This document shows, piece after piece, positions 9,401 through 17,377 of a stretch of 49,316 bases of DNA; within the stretch, counting starts at the first letter, position 1; each line of letters begins with the position of its first letter. The stretch is from an uncultured Myxococcales bacterium. Its GTDB lineage: Bacteria > Myxococcota_A > Bradymonadia > UBA7976 > UBA1532. Made by a program: the position numbers and the translations under genes. The stretch is taken from the NCBI GenBank assembly GCA_903847385.1, contig CAINDO010000432.1, forward strand, positions 1 through 49,316. Reading direction: 5' to 3'. The notes under the pieces were generated by a model. It saw only the letters and a list, made by a program, of their open reading frames with translations. It was not told the DNA's origin and did no database searches.

Positions 9401-9809
9401 CCGCGTGGGCGGCCCCCAGGCCGCGGGCGGCGGCCAGCGCCACCTGCAGCGCGAACTCCACCGCGGTCGGGCCGTCGGCCAGCCGGTGGGCGAGGTCGCA
9501 GCCGTCGAGCCACTCCATCACCAGATACGGCGCGCCCTCGGGGCCGACGCCGTCGTCCAGATACCGGACGATCCGGGGGTGCGCCAGGCTCCGCAGCACG
9601 CCGATCTCGCGGGCGAACCGGGCGCGGAGGTCGGCGTTGGCGTGCTCCAGGAGCTTGACCGCCACCGGCCCGTCCGTCGCCGGGTCCCGCGCCCGGAAGA
9701 CCACCCCCATGCCCCCCGCGCCGACCTTGCGCACGAGCTCGTAGCGGCCGAGGCGAACGGGGGGGAGCGGGGTGCGCGCCGCCACCGCCAGCACGGCGTT
9801 GAGGCCCAC
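6480..9809 (-). CDS. Ser/Thr protein kinase fused to an AAA-type ATPase and a TPR-like region
   Basis: About 1,109 residues, no membrane segment. The N-terminal kinase domain has all key elements: glycine loop GAGGMG (31-35 region), VAVK (K52), HRDVKPANL catalytic loop, DFG as VIDFGIARA and the APE motif in SYMAPEQL. A linker then leads to an ATPase with a Walker A-like GAAGMGRS (Arg where Lys is normal) and a Walker B FVFVDDAHEGD, similar to the predicted signalling ATPases (AAA_16/ORC-like) fused to kinases in myxobacteria. The C-terminal 500 residues are Ala-rich repeated helices, TPR-like. The start is uncertain: the frame is open upstream but the next gene ends at 9944, and GTG at 9809 or TTG at 9848 fit; 9809 puts the kinase domain near residue 21. 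It probably phosphorylates proteins in a signalling or transcription pathway. Confidence 0.88.
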   Translation of the reverse strand: MGLNAVLAVAARTPLPPVRLGRYELVRKVGAGGMGVVFRARDPATDGPVAVKLLEHANADLRARFAREIGVLRSLAHPRIVRYLDDGVGPEGAPYLVMEWLDGCDLAHRLADGPTAVEFALQVALAAARGLGAAHAVGVVHRDVKPANLFLVGGTAEGLRVIDFGIARAQQGDPGLTATGVLVGTPSYMAPEQLRGEHGVPADVWGLGVTLFEMLTGRVPFPGRDAAAVLLGATTSPFPGLAGPRPDAPRALELLLARMLARDPEARPPSMAAVGAELADLLGDLRPRAPGLSMREASPSPLALQATLASPPRARTLLGRTAPLARVRGLLAETLEDAVAHVVLVSGAAGMGRSAFLDALHPEPATGLEAAPCVLRVTGEPALRRSPFGLLAALLDAADAAGCETLPLRAPLARLGGEVGDAGAEAVVLADALRVAWLDVLDAWLSREPTFVFVDDAHEGDLVSLRYLARAARHLESRPFALVLTTRVGPAHDELCALLDAPEVTQVALAPLRPVAMARLTAALTPGAPAAEQVRLAERASGNPGLLHALARGAALGETEVVGASPGASAGWAWAGLARLDADPRRLLRAASLIGGAFDPSLLAAVLGGETQGDDIVEWLRSLVLRGFLRLRGRDVFEFPDELTRAACHDLLTDGDKATGNRALADALAALGAAPARVARHYLLGGAPALAAPHLFRAARAALAGADATLLAATLDEALAHAMEPALRAEFLLLSAEGAYWQGQVARALEAAEAATALCAPGSAAWLRAQSLRVTAAGQLGRNALLAEIRDAVLPLEPAEPAARDAQSICLGRLATQLGVLADADTSAIRALLARRLADGGLGAMARAWAWRGIPHLTDLHYDTAIEALTCAHDAHVEALDHRAAAQIQVYLGSYFCWIGAWARAAEVIDDAQRIARRLGADYLELWADYALGKLQAETSPLAVASATLTRIIDRTASSPRIRAGAHIYLALAAQRAGAADVAVASARAAYEDPAATSVRGPAAAALARALLAAGESASATALADTVAEATGQDIIEFQFLVWLAHVELTEITRGSEAARAARAGARNALQRRAATLADPLRRNAFLRGPHVNARLAADAGRPDASAQD

Positions 9810-9943
9810 GCGGCGCGCGAGCCCGTGCTCGTCCGCCGGCCGCGTCAAGGCGCGCCGCTCGCGGTGATGGCTCTCTCGGCGGGCGTGTGCATCCCGCCAT
9901 CTTCCACGATCTCGACCCGACCGCGCGAGACTTCGGCGCCCGA

Positions 9944-12907
9944 TCAGAAGTCGTCGCAGTTCGCGATCGAAGCGTAGGGTGTCTTCCCCTGCAGCTCCTT
10001 CTCCAGGATCAGGCCCATGCAGGCCTGCGCCTCCGCTCCGATGTACGATGGGATCGTCAGCCAGGCCATGGCCATCCAGGGCTCGTTCTCGTCGTTCGCG
10101 CCCGCCGGGAACTGAATCGTGCCCTGATTCACGTGGCATCGCTCGCAGCCCTGGTCGAAGGCGAGATCAGCCACACATTCGTTCGCGGGACCCCAGGGGT
10201 TGCCGCACTGCTGCTTCGGGCTGGTCTGAACACAGGCGTGCCAGCCCGCATAGGGCGTGCCGGCCAGCTCGGCGGGCCGCTCGGCGGCGCCCCCGACGAA
10301 GCAGTTCGGGTTGTAGACGTCGCTGATCGGGCGACCGTCCCGCGTCTGCGTCTCGCCGGGCGCGATGGGATACCAGAACGTGGCCCAGGTCAGGTAGCCC
10401 TGCGTGCCGCCCGCCGACTCGCCCGTGCCGACGGACACGTGCATGCCCACCAGATACATGCGCGTCGGCTCGGACAGCCCCCCGTCCGCGGGGGCGAGCC
10501 AGCTGTAGAAGCTGTCCGGATCCGCCGAGGCGGGCAGCCCCCCGAGCGGCTGCCAGAACGCCTTGACGATGTGGGACCCGGCCGGCAGCGCGGGCATCCA
10601 CGACGCGGCCAGGTTGCCGCAGTGATGCGACCGGGCGGCGATCGCACAGGCATCGAAGTATCGACCGGAAACCAGCCGGTTCGCCATGGTGCTCTCGACC
10701 TTGACGCCTTTGTGGTTGCGGGGCTGGAGCCGCGGGTCGATGACCCACTGCGCGCCGATCGTCTGGTTCAGCACCGCCATGGGCAGGAATCCCTCCCATC
10801 GCGGCAGGCCCACGTAGCTCAGGTTGTCATCGACGTCGTCGGGGTCGTACGCGTCGCGCGGCGCCGTGACGGTGGCGAACTCGCACCAGGCGCGACGCAG
10901 GGCGCTGGCGTCCGGGCCGAGGCCGACGCAGCTCGGCGGGGGGGGCGGCGCGAACGCCGACGCGGCGCCGAGGCCCGGTGACACGGGCTTCAGGGGCAGG
11001 CCGTTGGGCACGGTCCCGGCGGGGGGCGGCGGCGCCGGCGGCACGGGCGCGGTCTGGTGGCAGGGTCGGATCGACAGGCCACCCAGGGCCGGCTCCGGCA
11101 GCACCTGCGCCTCGCAGTCGCAGTCGTCGTCCGCGCCGAGGGCCTCGGCGGTGGTCTTGGCCAGATCCGCCAGCCACTCGGCGTAGGTGATCGGGGCCGA
11201 GTCCAGGGGCGCGCGTGTCGGCCCGGCGTACCAGAACGAGGCCGTGCGCGGCCCGCGGTTGGTGGCCTCGACGAGCGGCCAGGCGAGGCTCACCGAGATG
11301 CGCAGGCGACGCGCGGGGTCGAATCGCTGCGGGTCGAGCGGCAGGAAGATCGTCCCGTCCGCGCGGGCCGTGGCCGCGGCGCTGAAGTCCGCCCGCGAGG
11401 CCTGGAGCACGGGGCAGAGGTCCGGCCGGTTGGCCGCGGAGGCGCCGTAGACGGGCCCGAAGCGTGCGGCCGCGTCCTGCGCCGCCGCGCCCGTGCCGAC
11501 GGCGAGACACTGCGGCCCGCTCGCGGGCACGGCGCCGATTCGCACGCTCACGACGCTGGACGTGCCGCCCGGGAGCACACTGGCGGCAGCGGCCCCAAAC
11601 CGGACCTCCGGCGTCACGGGAAGGTTCGCGCCCTCCAGGCGCACGACGTCGCCCGCCACGAGCGCGCCGGTCAGCGGTGTCCCATCGGCGCGCAGGAGGC
11701 GCCGGACCACCGGGCCCGCCGCCAGGCCGCAAGCGGGGACGCCGCGCACGACACCGGCGACCGGGAACGGCGCGGCCGGCGGCAGCGCCCCCCGGCGGCC
11801 GGCGACCCAGCGCGACAGGTGCGTGTCGTCGGCGGCGTTCACGAGGCCGTCGGCGTTCACGTCGGCGGACCCACGGCAGTCGGGCAGCGTGGCCTGCCGC
11901 AAGTGTGTCCGCAGGGCGCGCAGATCGTACGCGTCCACGTCGCCGTCCGCGTCCACGTCGCCGCGGATCCACGGCCGCCCGCCCGTGGCCAGCACCATGT
12001 CCGTGGCATCGACCCCGCCCTCGCCCTCGAGCGACAGCGGACCGACGATGGGCGCCGAAGCGACGGGCAGGCGGAGCGCCATCGCCTCCTCGGCCGCACG
12101 TTCGACGACGAGCTCCGTGGCCCCGATGCGCGCGGTCGTCACGTGGTCGAGCGCGAATCCGGAGAGCGACAGCGTCGCGCCGGACTGCGGCAGCACGGCA
12201 TCGCCCACACACTCGACGACGGGCGGCGGCACGAAGCCCACCGTCAGCACCGGCGGCGTGAAGCGGGCGTGGGATGCGGCGTCCAGCGCCTGACCGGACT
12301 GCAGCACACCCATTGAGGCGAACGCGGCCAGGTCCGTGCCGGCGACCGGCACCGAAAGCACGACCGCGTCGCGCGGGCCGGTCGCGTCGGACACCAGCGT
12401 CGCCGTGAGCAGCCCGTTCGCGCGCTCCAGGCGAAGCGTCACAGGCAGCACCGCGTCCACCAGCAGGCCGTCCAGCGGCGTCGCCGGGCCGCCGTCCATC
12501 GCCCGGACATCGGCGCGCACCAGCACCTCGGGCCCGGCGCCGAAGCGCTCCGCGACGACGTGCATCGAGGCGGTGTCGCGGTGACGGATGCTGTGGGCGA
12601 AGACCAGGCCGGCCAGACCGTCGACGTCGACGTCCGTCACGGTCGCCGTCACGGCGGCGTCCCCGGCGACGCCGCGCACCACGGCCTGGTAGCTGTCCAC
12701 CAGCTCACCGGGGCCGTCGCTCACGCTGCAGAGCTCCACCTCGAGCCCGCCCGTGAGCGGGCGCGCCGCCCCGGTCGGGGCGTCCACCTGCTCGGCGACC
12801 CAGGGGTCGAGCGGCACGGGGGCGAAGCAGGGTGTGTCCTGGGACCGGGCGACGCCGGGCGAGAGCAGGAGCGCGGCGACCGCGAGACGACGAGCGTGCG
12901 AGTTCAT
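9944..12907 (-). CDS. Secreted multidomain protein with dockerin-like calcium repeats and a CxxCH motif
   Basis: 987 residues. The start is well marked: GGAGG six bases before the ATG, then a Sec signal (RRLAVAALLLSPGVARSQ). The N-terminal 280 residues resemble beta-sandwich (cohesin- or Ig-like) folds. An IPT/TIG-like segment is followed by two dockerin-type calcium loops, DVDADGDVDAYD (about 315) and DVNADGLVNAAD (about 348), spaced as in dockerin type I or EF-hand pairs. The second half is unfamiliar and has many cysteines; near the C-terminus is one CERCH (about 920), which could bind a c-type haem or be structural. Such proteins are common in myxobacteria and are usually exported with unknown roles. 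Divergent from the CocE-like gene with 202 bp between starts. Confidence 0.72.
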   Translation of the reverse strand: MNSHARRLAVAALLLSPGVARSQDTPCFAPVPLDPWVAEQVDAPTGAARPLTGGLEVELCSVSDGPGELVDSYQAVVRGVAGDAAVTATVTDVDVDGLAGLVFAHSIRHRDTASMHVVAERFGAGPEVLVRADVRAMDGGPATPLDGLLVDAVLPVTLRLERANGLLTATLVSDATGPRDAVVLSVPVAGTDLAAFASMGVLQSGQALDAASHARFTPPVLTVGFVPPPVVECVGDAVLPQSGATLSLSGFALDHVTTARIGATELVVERAAEEAMALRLPVASAPIVGPLSLEGEGGVDATDMVLATGGRPWIRGDVDADGDVDAYDLRALRTHLRQATLPDCRGSADVNADGLVNAADDTHLSRWVAGRRGALPPAAPFPVAGVVRGVPACGLAAGPVVRRLLRADGTPLTGALVAGDVVRLEGANLPVTPEVRFGAAAASVLPGGTSSVVSVRIGAVPASGPQCLAVGTGAAAQDAAARFGPVYGASAANRPDLCPVLQASRADFSAAATARADGTIFLPLDPQRFDPARRLRISVSLAWPLVEATNRGPRTASFWYAGPTRAPLDSAPITYAEWLADLAKTTAEALGADDDCDCEAQVLPEPALGGLSIRPCHQTAPVPPAPPPPAGTVPNGLPLKPVSPGLGAASAFAPPPPPSCVGLGPDASALRRAWCEFATVTAPRDAYDPDDVDDNLSYVGLPRWEGFLPMAVLNQTIGAQWVIDPRLQPRNHKGVKVESTMANRLVSGRYFDACAIAARSHHCGNLAASWMPALPAGSHIVKAFWQPLGGLPASADPDSFYSWLAPADGGLSEPTRMYLVGMHVSVGTGESAGGTQGYLTWATFWYPIAPGETQTRDGRPISDVYNPNCFVGGAAERPAELAGTPYAGWHACVQTSPKQQCGNPWGPANECVADLAFDQGCERCHVNQGTIQFPAGANDENEPWMAMAWLTIPSYIGAEAQACMGLILEKELQGKTPYASIANCDDF

Positions 12908-13109
12908 GAGTTCCTCCAGTGAATTCGGCGCCGCCATCGGCGCCCTCACCGGTGAAGTGACGCTCGGGGCGATCCGGTTCACGGGGCGGTGAAAAAAAGT
13001 GGGCTCGAGCCCCGACCGCCCGCCCGGGCGGCGCCTCCCGAGCACCTGCCCGTCGATTCACCGCCCCGAAGAAGGCGCCCACCCACCGATCTGCGCGAAG
13101 ATGCGCGCC

Positions 13110-15545
13110 ATGAAACGCCACCCCCTGCTCACCGCCGCCGCCCCCCTCGCCCTGCTGCTCACCGCCTGCGGCGACGACGGCGTCGAGACCCGCGAGAGCC
13201 TCGCCGACGCCACCGCCGATGCCGCATCGCCGGACGCCCAGATCGCCCCGGACGCCGCCCCCGACGCCGCGACCACGACGGACGCCGCGACGGACACCCC
13301 GGACGCCCTGGACCCGAACGCCCCCGACGCCGCCCCGCCGCCGCCCCCCGGGCCGTTCCGCGTGCGCGGCACGCTGGAGCAGGTCTACGTGTGGCAGGCG
13401 CCCGCGGAGACCACGCTGGAGCTCGTGTCGGCCGATGGCACGGTCTTCTCCGAGGCCGCGACGGACGACCTCGGCAGCCTGGTGTTCCGCGAGGTGCCGC
13501 CCGGCGAGGGGTACATCGTTCGGGTGGCCGCCGAGCCGGAGACCGCCGTGGCGGACGTGTGGGTCCGCTCGGCCGAGGATCTGGGCCCGGACCCGGCCGT
13601 CGAGTCGCAGGTGCTGCAGCCGGGCTTCGGCTATCTGACGACCCGCGATGGCACGCGCCTCTCCGTGTTCGTCACCCTGCCGGGCCCGCCCGAGGCCGGC
13701 CCCTACCCCACGGTCATCACATACTCCGGCTACAGTCCCTCACGGCCGGGGCATCTGTTGAGCGACGCCGCCGAGCCGTTCTGCGACCAGTTCCCGATCC
13801 TGTGCAATGCGCCGGACGACCCGAACACACTCATCGCCGGCGTGCTCGGGTACGCCACGGTGGGCGTGAACATGCGCGGCACGGGCTGCTCCGGCGGCGC
13901 ATATGACTACTACGAGCCGCTGCAGCTCCTCGATGGTTACGACGTCGTCGAGGCCGTCGCGCACCAGCCCTGGGTGCTGCACAACAAGGTCGGCCTCGTC
14001 GGTCTGTCGTACCCGGGCATCTCGCAACTGTTCGTGGCGCGCACGCGGCCGCCCTCCCTGGCCGCCATCACACCCATGTCGGTCATCGCGGACAGCGACG
14101 CCTCGACGCTCCTGCCCGGCGGCATCTACAACGAGGGCTTCGCGCTGGCCTGGATCGAGATGGTGCTCGACCGCGCCAAACCCTACGGGCGCGACTGGGT
14201 GACCGAGGTCGTCGAGGGCGGCGACACGGTTTGTGAAGAGCACCAATTGCTCCACAGTCAGAACCTGGACGTCGTCGCGAAGGCCCTGGCCAACCCCTAT
14301 TACACCGACGAGATCGCCAAGCCGGTCGATCCCAGCAGCTTCGTGCAGGACATCGACGTGCCGGTGTATCTGTCCGGCCAGTGGCAGGACGAACAGACGG
14401 GGCCGCACTTCGCCGCCCTGCTGGACAAGTTCACGAGCGCGCCGATCACGCGCTTCTACATGACCAACGGCATCCACATCGACGGCCTGGCGCCCCAGAA
14501 TCTGATGGAGTGGTTCATCTTTCTGGAGCTCTACGTCGCGCAGCGCGTGCCGCACTTCGACGAGGCGGCGGCGGGTCTGGTGCCCGTCTTCTTCAGTCAG
14601 GTCTTCGGCGCCTACATCGAGCTGCCCGAGAACCGCCTGGCCGACGCCCCGGACTACGAGGCCGCGCGCGCCATCTACGAGGCCGAGCCGCAGATCCGGG
14701 TCGTGTTCGAGACGGGCGCCGCCGACGGCCTCGCCCCGGGCGCGCCGCAGGGCACGTTCTCCAAGTTCTTCGACGCCTGGCCCATCCCCGGCACGGTGGC
14801 GCAGCGCCTGTATCTCCAGCCGGACGGCACGCTCGCCGAGGCCGCGCCGGTGGCCGAGGACGCCGGCCATGGGTTCCACCCGGAGCCGGCGGCGGGCGAT
14901 CGCACCACCCTGCCCGAGGGCGACATCGAGACCATCCAGCCGCCCTATGTGTACCCCGCGCTGGCGGACGCGCACGCCGTCGCCTGGGTGGGCGCGCCGC
15001 TGGCCGCGGACGCCACGATGGTCGGCAGCGGCAGCGTGGACCTGTGGCTGAAATCCACCGAGACGGACGCCGACCTGGAGGTCAACCTCACCGAGATCCG
15101 CCCGGACGGGCAGGAGGTCCTGGTGCAGAGCGGCTGGCTGCGCGCGAGCCAGCGCAAACTCCGCGACGACGCCACCGAGATGCGCCCCGTGAAGACCCAC
15201 CGCGAGGCGGACGTCGAGCCGCTCGTGCCCGGCGAATACACGCTCTCGCGCGTCGAGATCATGCCCTTCGCCCATGTGTTCCGCGCGGGGTCGCGCGTGC
15301 GGATCTCCGTGGACACGCCGGGCGACAGCCGGGCCGCCTGGCGCTTCATCCTGCTCGACCAGGACGAGACGGTGGAACACACCATCGCGCACGACGCGGC
15401 GCATCCCTCGAGCGTGGTCCTGCCGCTGATCCCCGGCGAGGGCGCGCCCACACCGCTGCCGCCCTGCGCCTCGCTGCGCGGCCAGGTGTGTCGCCCGTAT
15501 CAGCCGCTGGCGATGGAGCCGCCGCTGCCGGGCGTCGAGCCTTGA
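13110..15545 (+). CDS. CocE/NonD (S15 peptidase-like) hydrolase lipoprotein
   Basis: About 811 residues (a second ATG at 13101 would add three). Lipoprotein signal with lipobox LLTAC, then an Asp/Ala/Pro tether (about 25-75) and a small beta-sandwich (80-165). The catalytic alpha/beta-hydrolase domain follows: VNMRGTGCSGG is the family's oxyanion/cap signature, LVGLSYPGIS contains the nucleophile Ser, GQWQDEQTG the probable acid Asp and NGIHIDG the probable His. The last 230 residues form the jelly-roll C-terminal domain of X-Pro dipeptidyl peptidases and cocaine esterase (WVGAPLAADATMVGSGSVDL). It should hydrolyse acyl esters or proline peptides outside the inner membrane; the substrate is unknown. 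Its stop overlaps the start of the ADP-ribosylglycohydrolase gene. Confidence 0.88.
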   Translation: MKRHPLLTAAAPLALLLTACGDDGVETRESLADATADAASPDAQIAPDAAPDAATTTDAATDTPDALDPNAPDAAPPPPPGPFRVRGTLEQVYVWQAPAETTLELVSADGTVFSEAATDDLGSLVFREVPPGEGYIVRVAAEPETAVADVWVRSAEDLGPDPAVESQVLQPGFGYLTTRDGTRLSVFVTLPGPPEAGPYPTVITYSGYSPSRPGHLLSDAAEPFCDQFPILCNAPDDPNTLIAGVLGYATVGVNMRGTGCSGGAYDYYEPLQLLDGYDVVEAVAHQPWVLHNKVGLVGLSYPGISQLFVARTRPPSLAAITPMSVIADSDASTLLPGGIYNEGFALAWIEMVLDRAKPYGRDWVTEVVEGGDTVCEEHQLLHSQNLDVVAKALANPYYTDEIAKPVDPSSFVQDIDVPVYLSGQWQDEQTGPHFAALLDKFTSAPITRFYMTNGIHIDGLAPQNLMEWFIFLELYVAQRVPHFDEAAAGLVPVFFSQVFGAYIELPENRLADAPDYEAARAIYEAEPQIRVVFETGAADGLAPGAPQGTFSKFFDAWPIPGTVAQRLYLQPDGTLAEAAPVAEDAGHGFHPEPAAGDRTTLPEGDIETIQPPYVYPALADAHAVAWVGAPLAADATMVGSGSVDLWLKSTETDADLEVNLTEIRPDGQEVLVQSGWLRASQRKLRDDATEMRPVKTHREADVEPLVPGEYTLSRVEIMPFAHVFRAGSRVRISVDTPGDSRAAWRFILLDQDETVEHTIAHDAAHPSSVVLPLIPGEGAPTPLPPCASLRGQVCRPYQPLAMEPPLPGVEP

Positions 15546-16453
15546 GCGGGCCGATCACGCGGCGCGTCGAGGGCATGCTCCTCGGCGGCGCGCTCGGCGA
15601 CGGTTGGGGCCGCCCCTACGAGGGCCAGGCCGCGCCCGAGGGCGCGCTCCCCGCGGCGCTGATCATCACGGATGACACCGAGCTGACGCTGGCGACGTGT
15701 GAGGGCCTGCTCCAGGCGGGGCGGGTGGACCCCAAGGTCATCGCCGAGCGGTTCGTGGTGTGGCACCGCGAGGGGCGCCTGCACGGGCTGGGCGCGAGCA
15801 CGACCAAGGCGCTGCGCGACCTCGAAGCGGGGGTGCACTGGGCGCTGGCGGGCGCGAAGGGCGAGCGCGCGGGCGGCAACGGAGCCGCGATGCGGATCGC
15901 GCCGATCGCTTTCCTGATCGATCCCGAGGACGACTTCGAGCGTGTCCACATCCGCGACGTCGCCCGGATCACCCATCACCACGACGAGGCCCTGGTGGGC
16001 GCCCTGGCGGTGGCGGCGGCCGTGCGCTTCGCCGCGACCCCGGGCTACCCGATGGCGCGGCTCCTCACGGATGTGTCCGCGCTGCTCCCGGATACGCAGG
16101 TCCGCGACCGGCTCCAGGAGTATGCGGGGCTGGGCGACGAGGTCCGCCCGGTCGACCTCGGCCGCTCACGAGGCCACTCGGGGTTCGCCGCCGACTCCGT
16201 ACCGCTGGCGCTGTTCGCGGCACGTGCGATTGGGCGCCGGACCTTCTCGGAGGTCGTCGTCGAGGCCATCCGGGCCGGGGGAGACACGGACACCATCGCC
16301 GCCATTGCGGGCCAGATCGCCGGCGCCGCCGTGGGTTTGGCGGGCCTGCCGAGCGAAGCCCTCGCCCGCCTGCGCGACCGCGAAGCCATCACCGACCTCG
16401 CCGAGCGATTCGCGCGCCTGGTCGAGCGGAAGACACAGGGCCCGAGGGCCTGA
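15542..16453 (+). CDS. ADP-ribosylglycohydrolase (DraG/ARH family) protein
   Basis: 303 residues, cytoplasmic. It removes ADP-ribose from proteins or related molecules using two Mg2+ ions. The family motifs are all present in order: LLGGALGDGWGRPYEG at the N-terminus, TDDTELTL (metal ligands), GGNGAAMRIAPIAF, THHHDEALVGAL and the C-terminal AGGDTDTIAAIAGQIAGA that supplies the last metal-binding Asp/Thr residues. The start is inferred to be TTG at 15542, within the preceding stop (TTGA), because the first motif begins only about 12 residues later and the longer open frame upstream is a shadow of the CocE gene. Length and motifs are normal for an active enzyme. No ADP-ribosyltransferase is visible nearby. 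Confidence 0.88.
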   Translation: MSGPITRRVEGMLLGGALGDGWGRPYEGQAAPEGALPAALIITDDTELTLATCEGLLQAGRVDPKVIAERFVVWHREGRLHGLGASTTKALRDLEAGVHWALAGAKGERAGGNGAAMRIAPIAFLIDPEDDFERVHIRDVARITHHHDEALVGALAVAAAVRFAATPGYPMARLLTDVSALLPDTQVRDRLQEYAGLGDEVRPVDLGRSRGHSGFAADSVPLALFAARAIGRRTFSEVVVEAIRAGGDTDTIAAIAGQIAGAAVGLAGLPSEALARLRDREAITDLAERFARLVERKTQGPRA

Positions 16454-16468
16454 CGCTGGAGACACGGC

Positions 16469-17329
16469 TCAGGCGGACCGCAGAAACGCCAACAGATCGC
16501 TCACGGCCGCCCGCGCGGTCTCCGAGTCCGGCATGTTGTGATAGGCATGGGGCGCGCCGGGGTACACATGAAGTGTGGTCGGCAGGCCCTCCGCCTGGCG
16601 GCGGGCGGCGTAGCGCTCGGCGTCGGCGACGGGGATGAGCGTGTCCGCGGTGCCGTGCTGCAGCAGCGTGGGCATGGTCGGCAGGGGCGCGTGCATGGGC
16701 GACACATTCCGGCGCGCCTCGGGGTCCGCACCGCCGGCGAGCCGCGCCAACAGACCGCTCGGGCCGCCCCGCAGCGACTCGAAGTCATACAGCGGAAACA
16801 CGCCGACGACCTTGTGCGGTGCCGGTGAGAGCGTCGGCGCGGCCATCAGGGCGAGACACCCGCCGGCGCTCAGGCCCCCCACGGCGATGCGGGCCGGGTC
16901 GAGTGAGAAGCGCGCCGCCGAGTCTACCCAGAACGCATGGGCCAGCCGCGTGTCCTCGACGCCCGTGTGCGCGGTGCCCCCGCGGAACAGCAGGCGATAG
17001 TCGAAGGTCATCGCGGCGATGCCCGCGCGGCGGCAGGCCGTGGCCAGCAATCGCATGGGTTTCATGTCCCGCGCGCCCACCGTGAACCCGCCGCCGTGGA
17101 CCCAGAGAATGGAGGCATGCGGTCCGGGGCCGTCGGGCAGATACACATCGGCCAGGGGCGCCCGGCCGCGCCGCCCCTCGGCCGGGGCGTAGGGCACGCC
17201 GGCGTGGGTCGGCGCGTCCACATCGCGCACCGGGCCCACCATGCTCCACAACGCACCGAGCGTGCCGAAGACACGCTGGAGTTCACTCGGGGCGGGCGGG
17301 GTCTGCGGGCCGGGCGTCGTGGGCGTCAT
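16469..17329 (-). CDS. Alpha/beta hydrolase (HSL/BD-FAE-like esterase)
   Basis: 286 residues, no signal peptide, likely cytoplasmic carboxylesterase. The family signature HGGGF (oxyanion hole) lies in the WVHGGGFTVGAR segment. The nucleophile elbow is GLSAG (VGGLSAGGCLAL), the acid is in HGTADTLIPVADAE and the catalytic His in GAPHAYHNM. These are in the usual order and spacing for hormone-sensitive-lipase-like and feruloyl-esterase-like enzymes. The ATG at 17329 was preferred to 17356 because the extra nine residues do not look coding. It is convergent with the ADP-ribosylglycohydrolase gene (15 bp apart) and follows the beta-propeller gene on the same strand at a 48-bp gap, so co-transcription is possible. 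Confidence 0.87.
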   Translation of the reverse strand: MTPTTPGPQTPPAPSELQRVFGTLGALWSMVGPVRDVDAPTHAGVPYAPAEGRRGRAPLADVYLPDGPGPHASILWVHGGGFTVGARDMKPMRLLATACRRAGIAAMTFDYRLLFRGGTAHTGVEDTRLAHAFWVDSAARFSLDPARIAVGGLSAGGCLALMAAPTLSPAPHKVVGVFPLYDFESLRGGPSGLLARLAGGADPEARRNVSPMHAPLPTMPTLLQHGTADTLIPVADAERYAARRQAEGLPTTLHVYPGAPHAYHNMPDSETARAAVSDLLAFLRSA

Positions 17330-17377
17330 GCCCGCATGGTGCGCCGGACCCCGCACCGCGTCAAAGCGTGCGCGCGC

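Noticed and set aside
9810..10139. Kinase start at the first ATG of the open frame (10139)
   Set aside because: It would overlap the end of the dockerin-like protein gene by almost 200 bp, and the added residues are unlike kinase N-termini.
12992..13012. GGGCTCGAGCCC next to seven A residues, a terminator shape on the minus strand
   Set aside because: The stem is only four pairs if a loop is allowed, and it lies upstream of both divergent genes, where no minus-strand transcript is expected to end.
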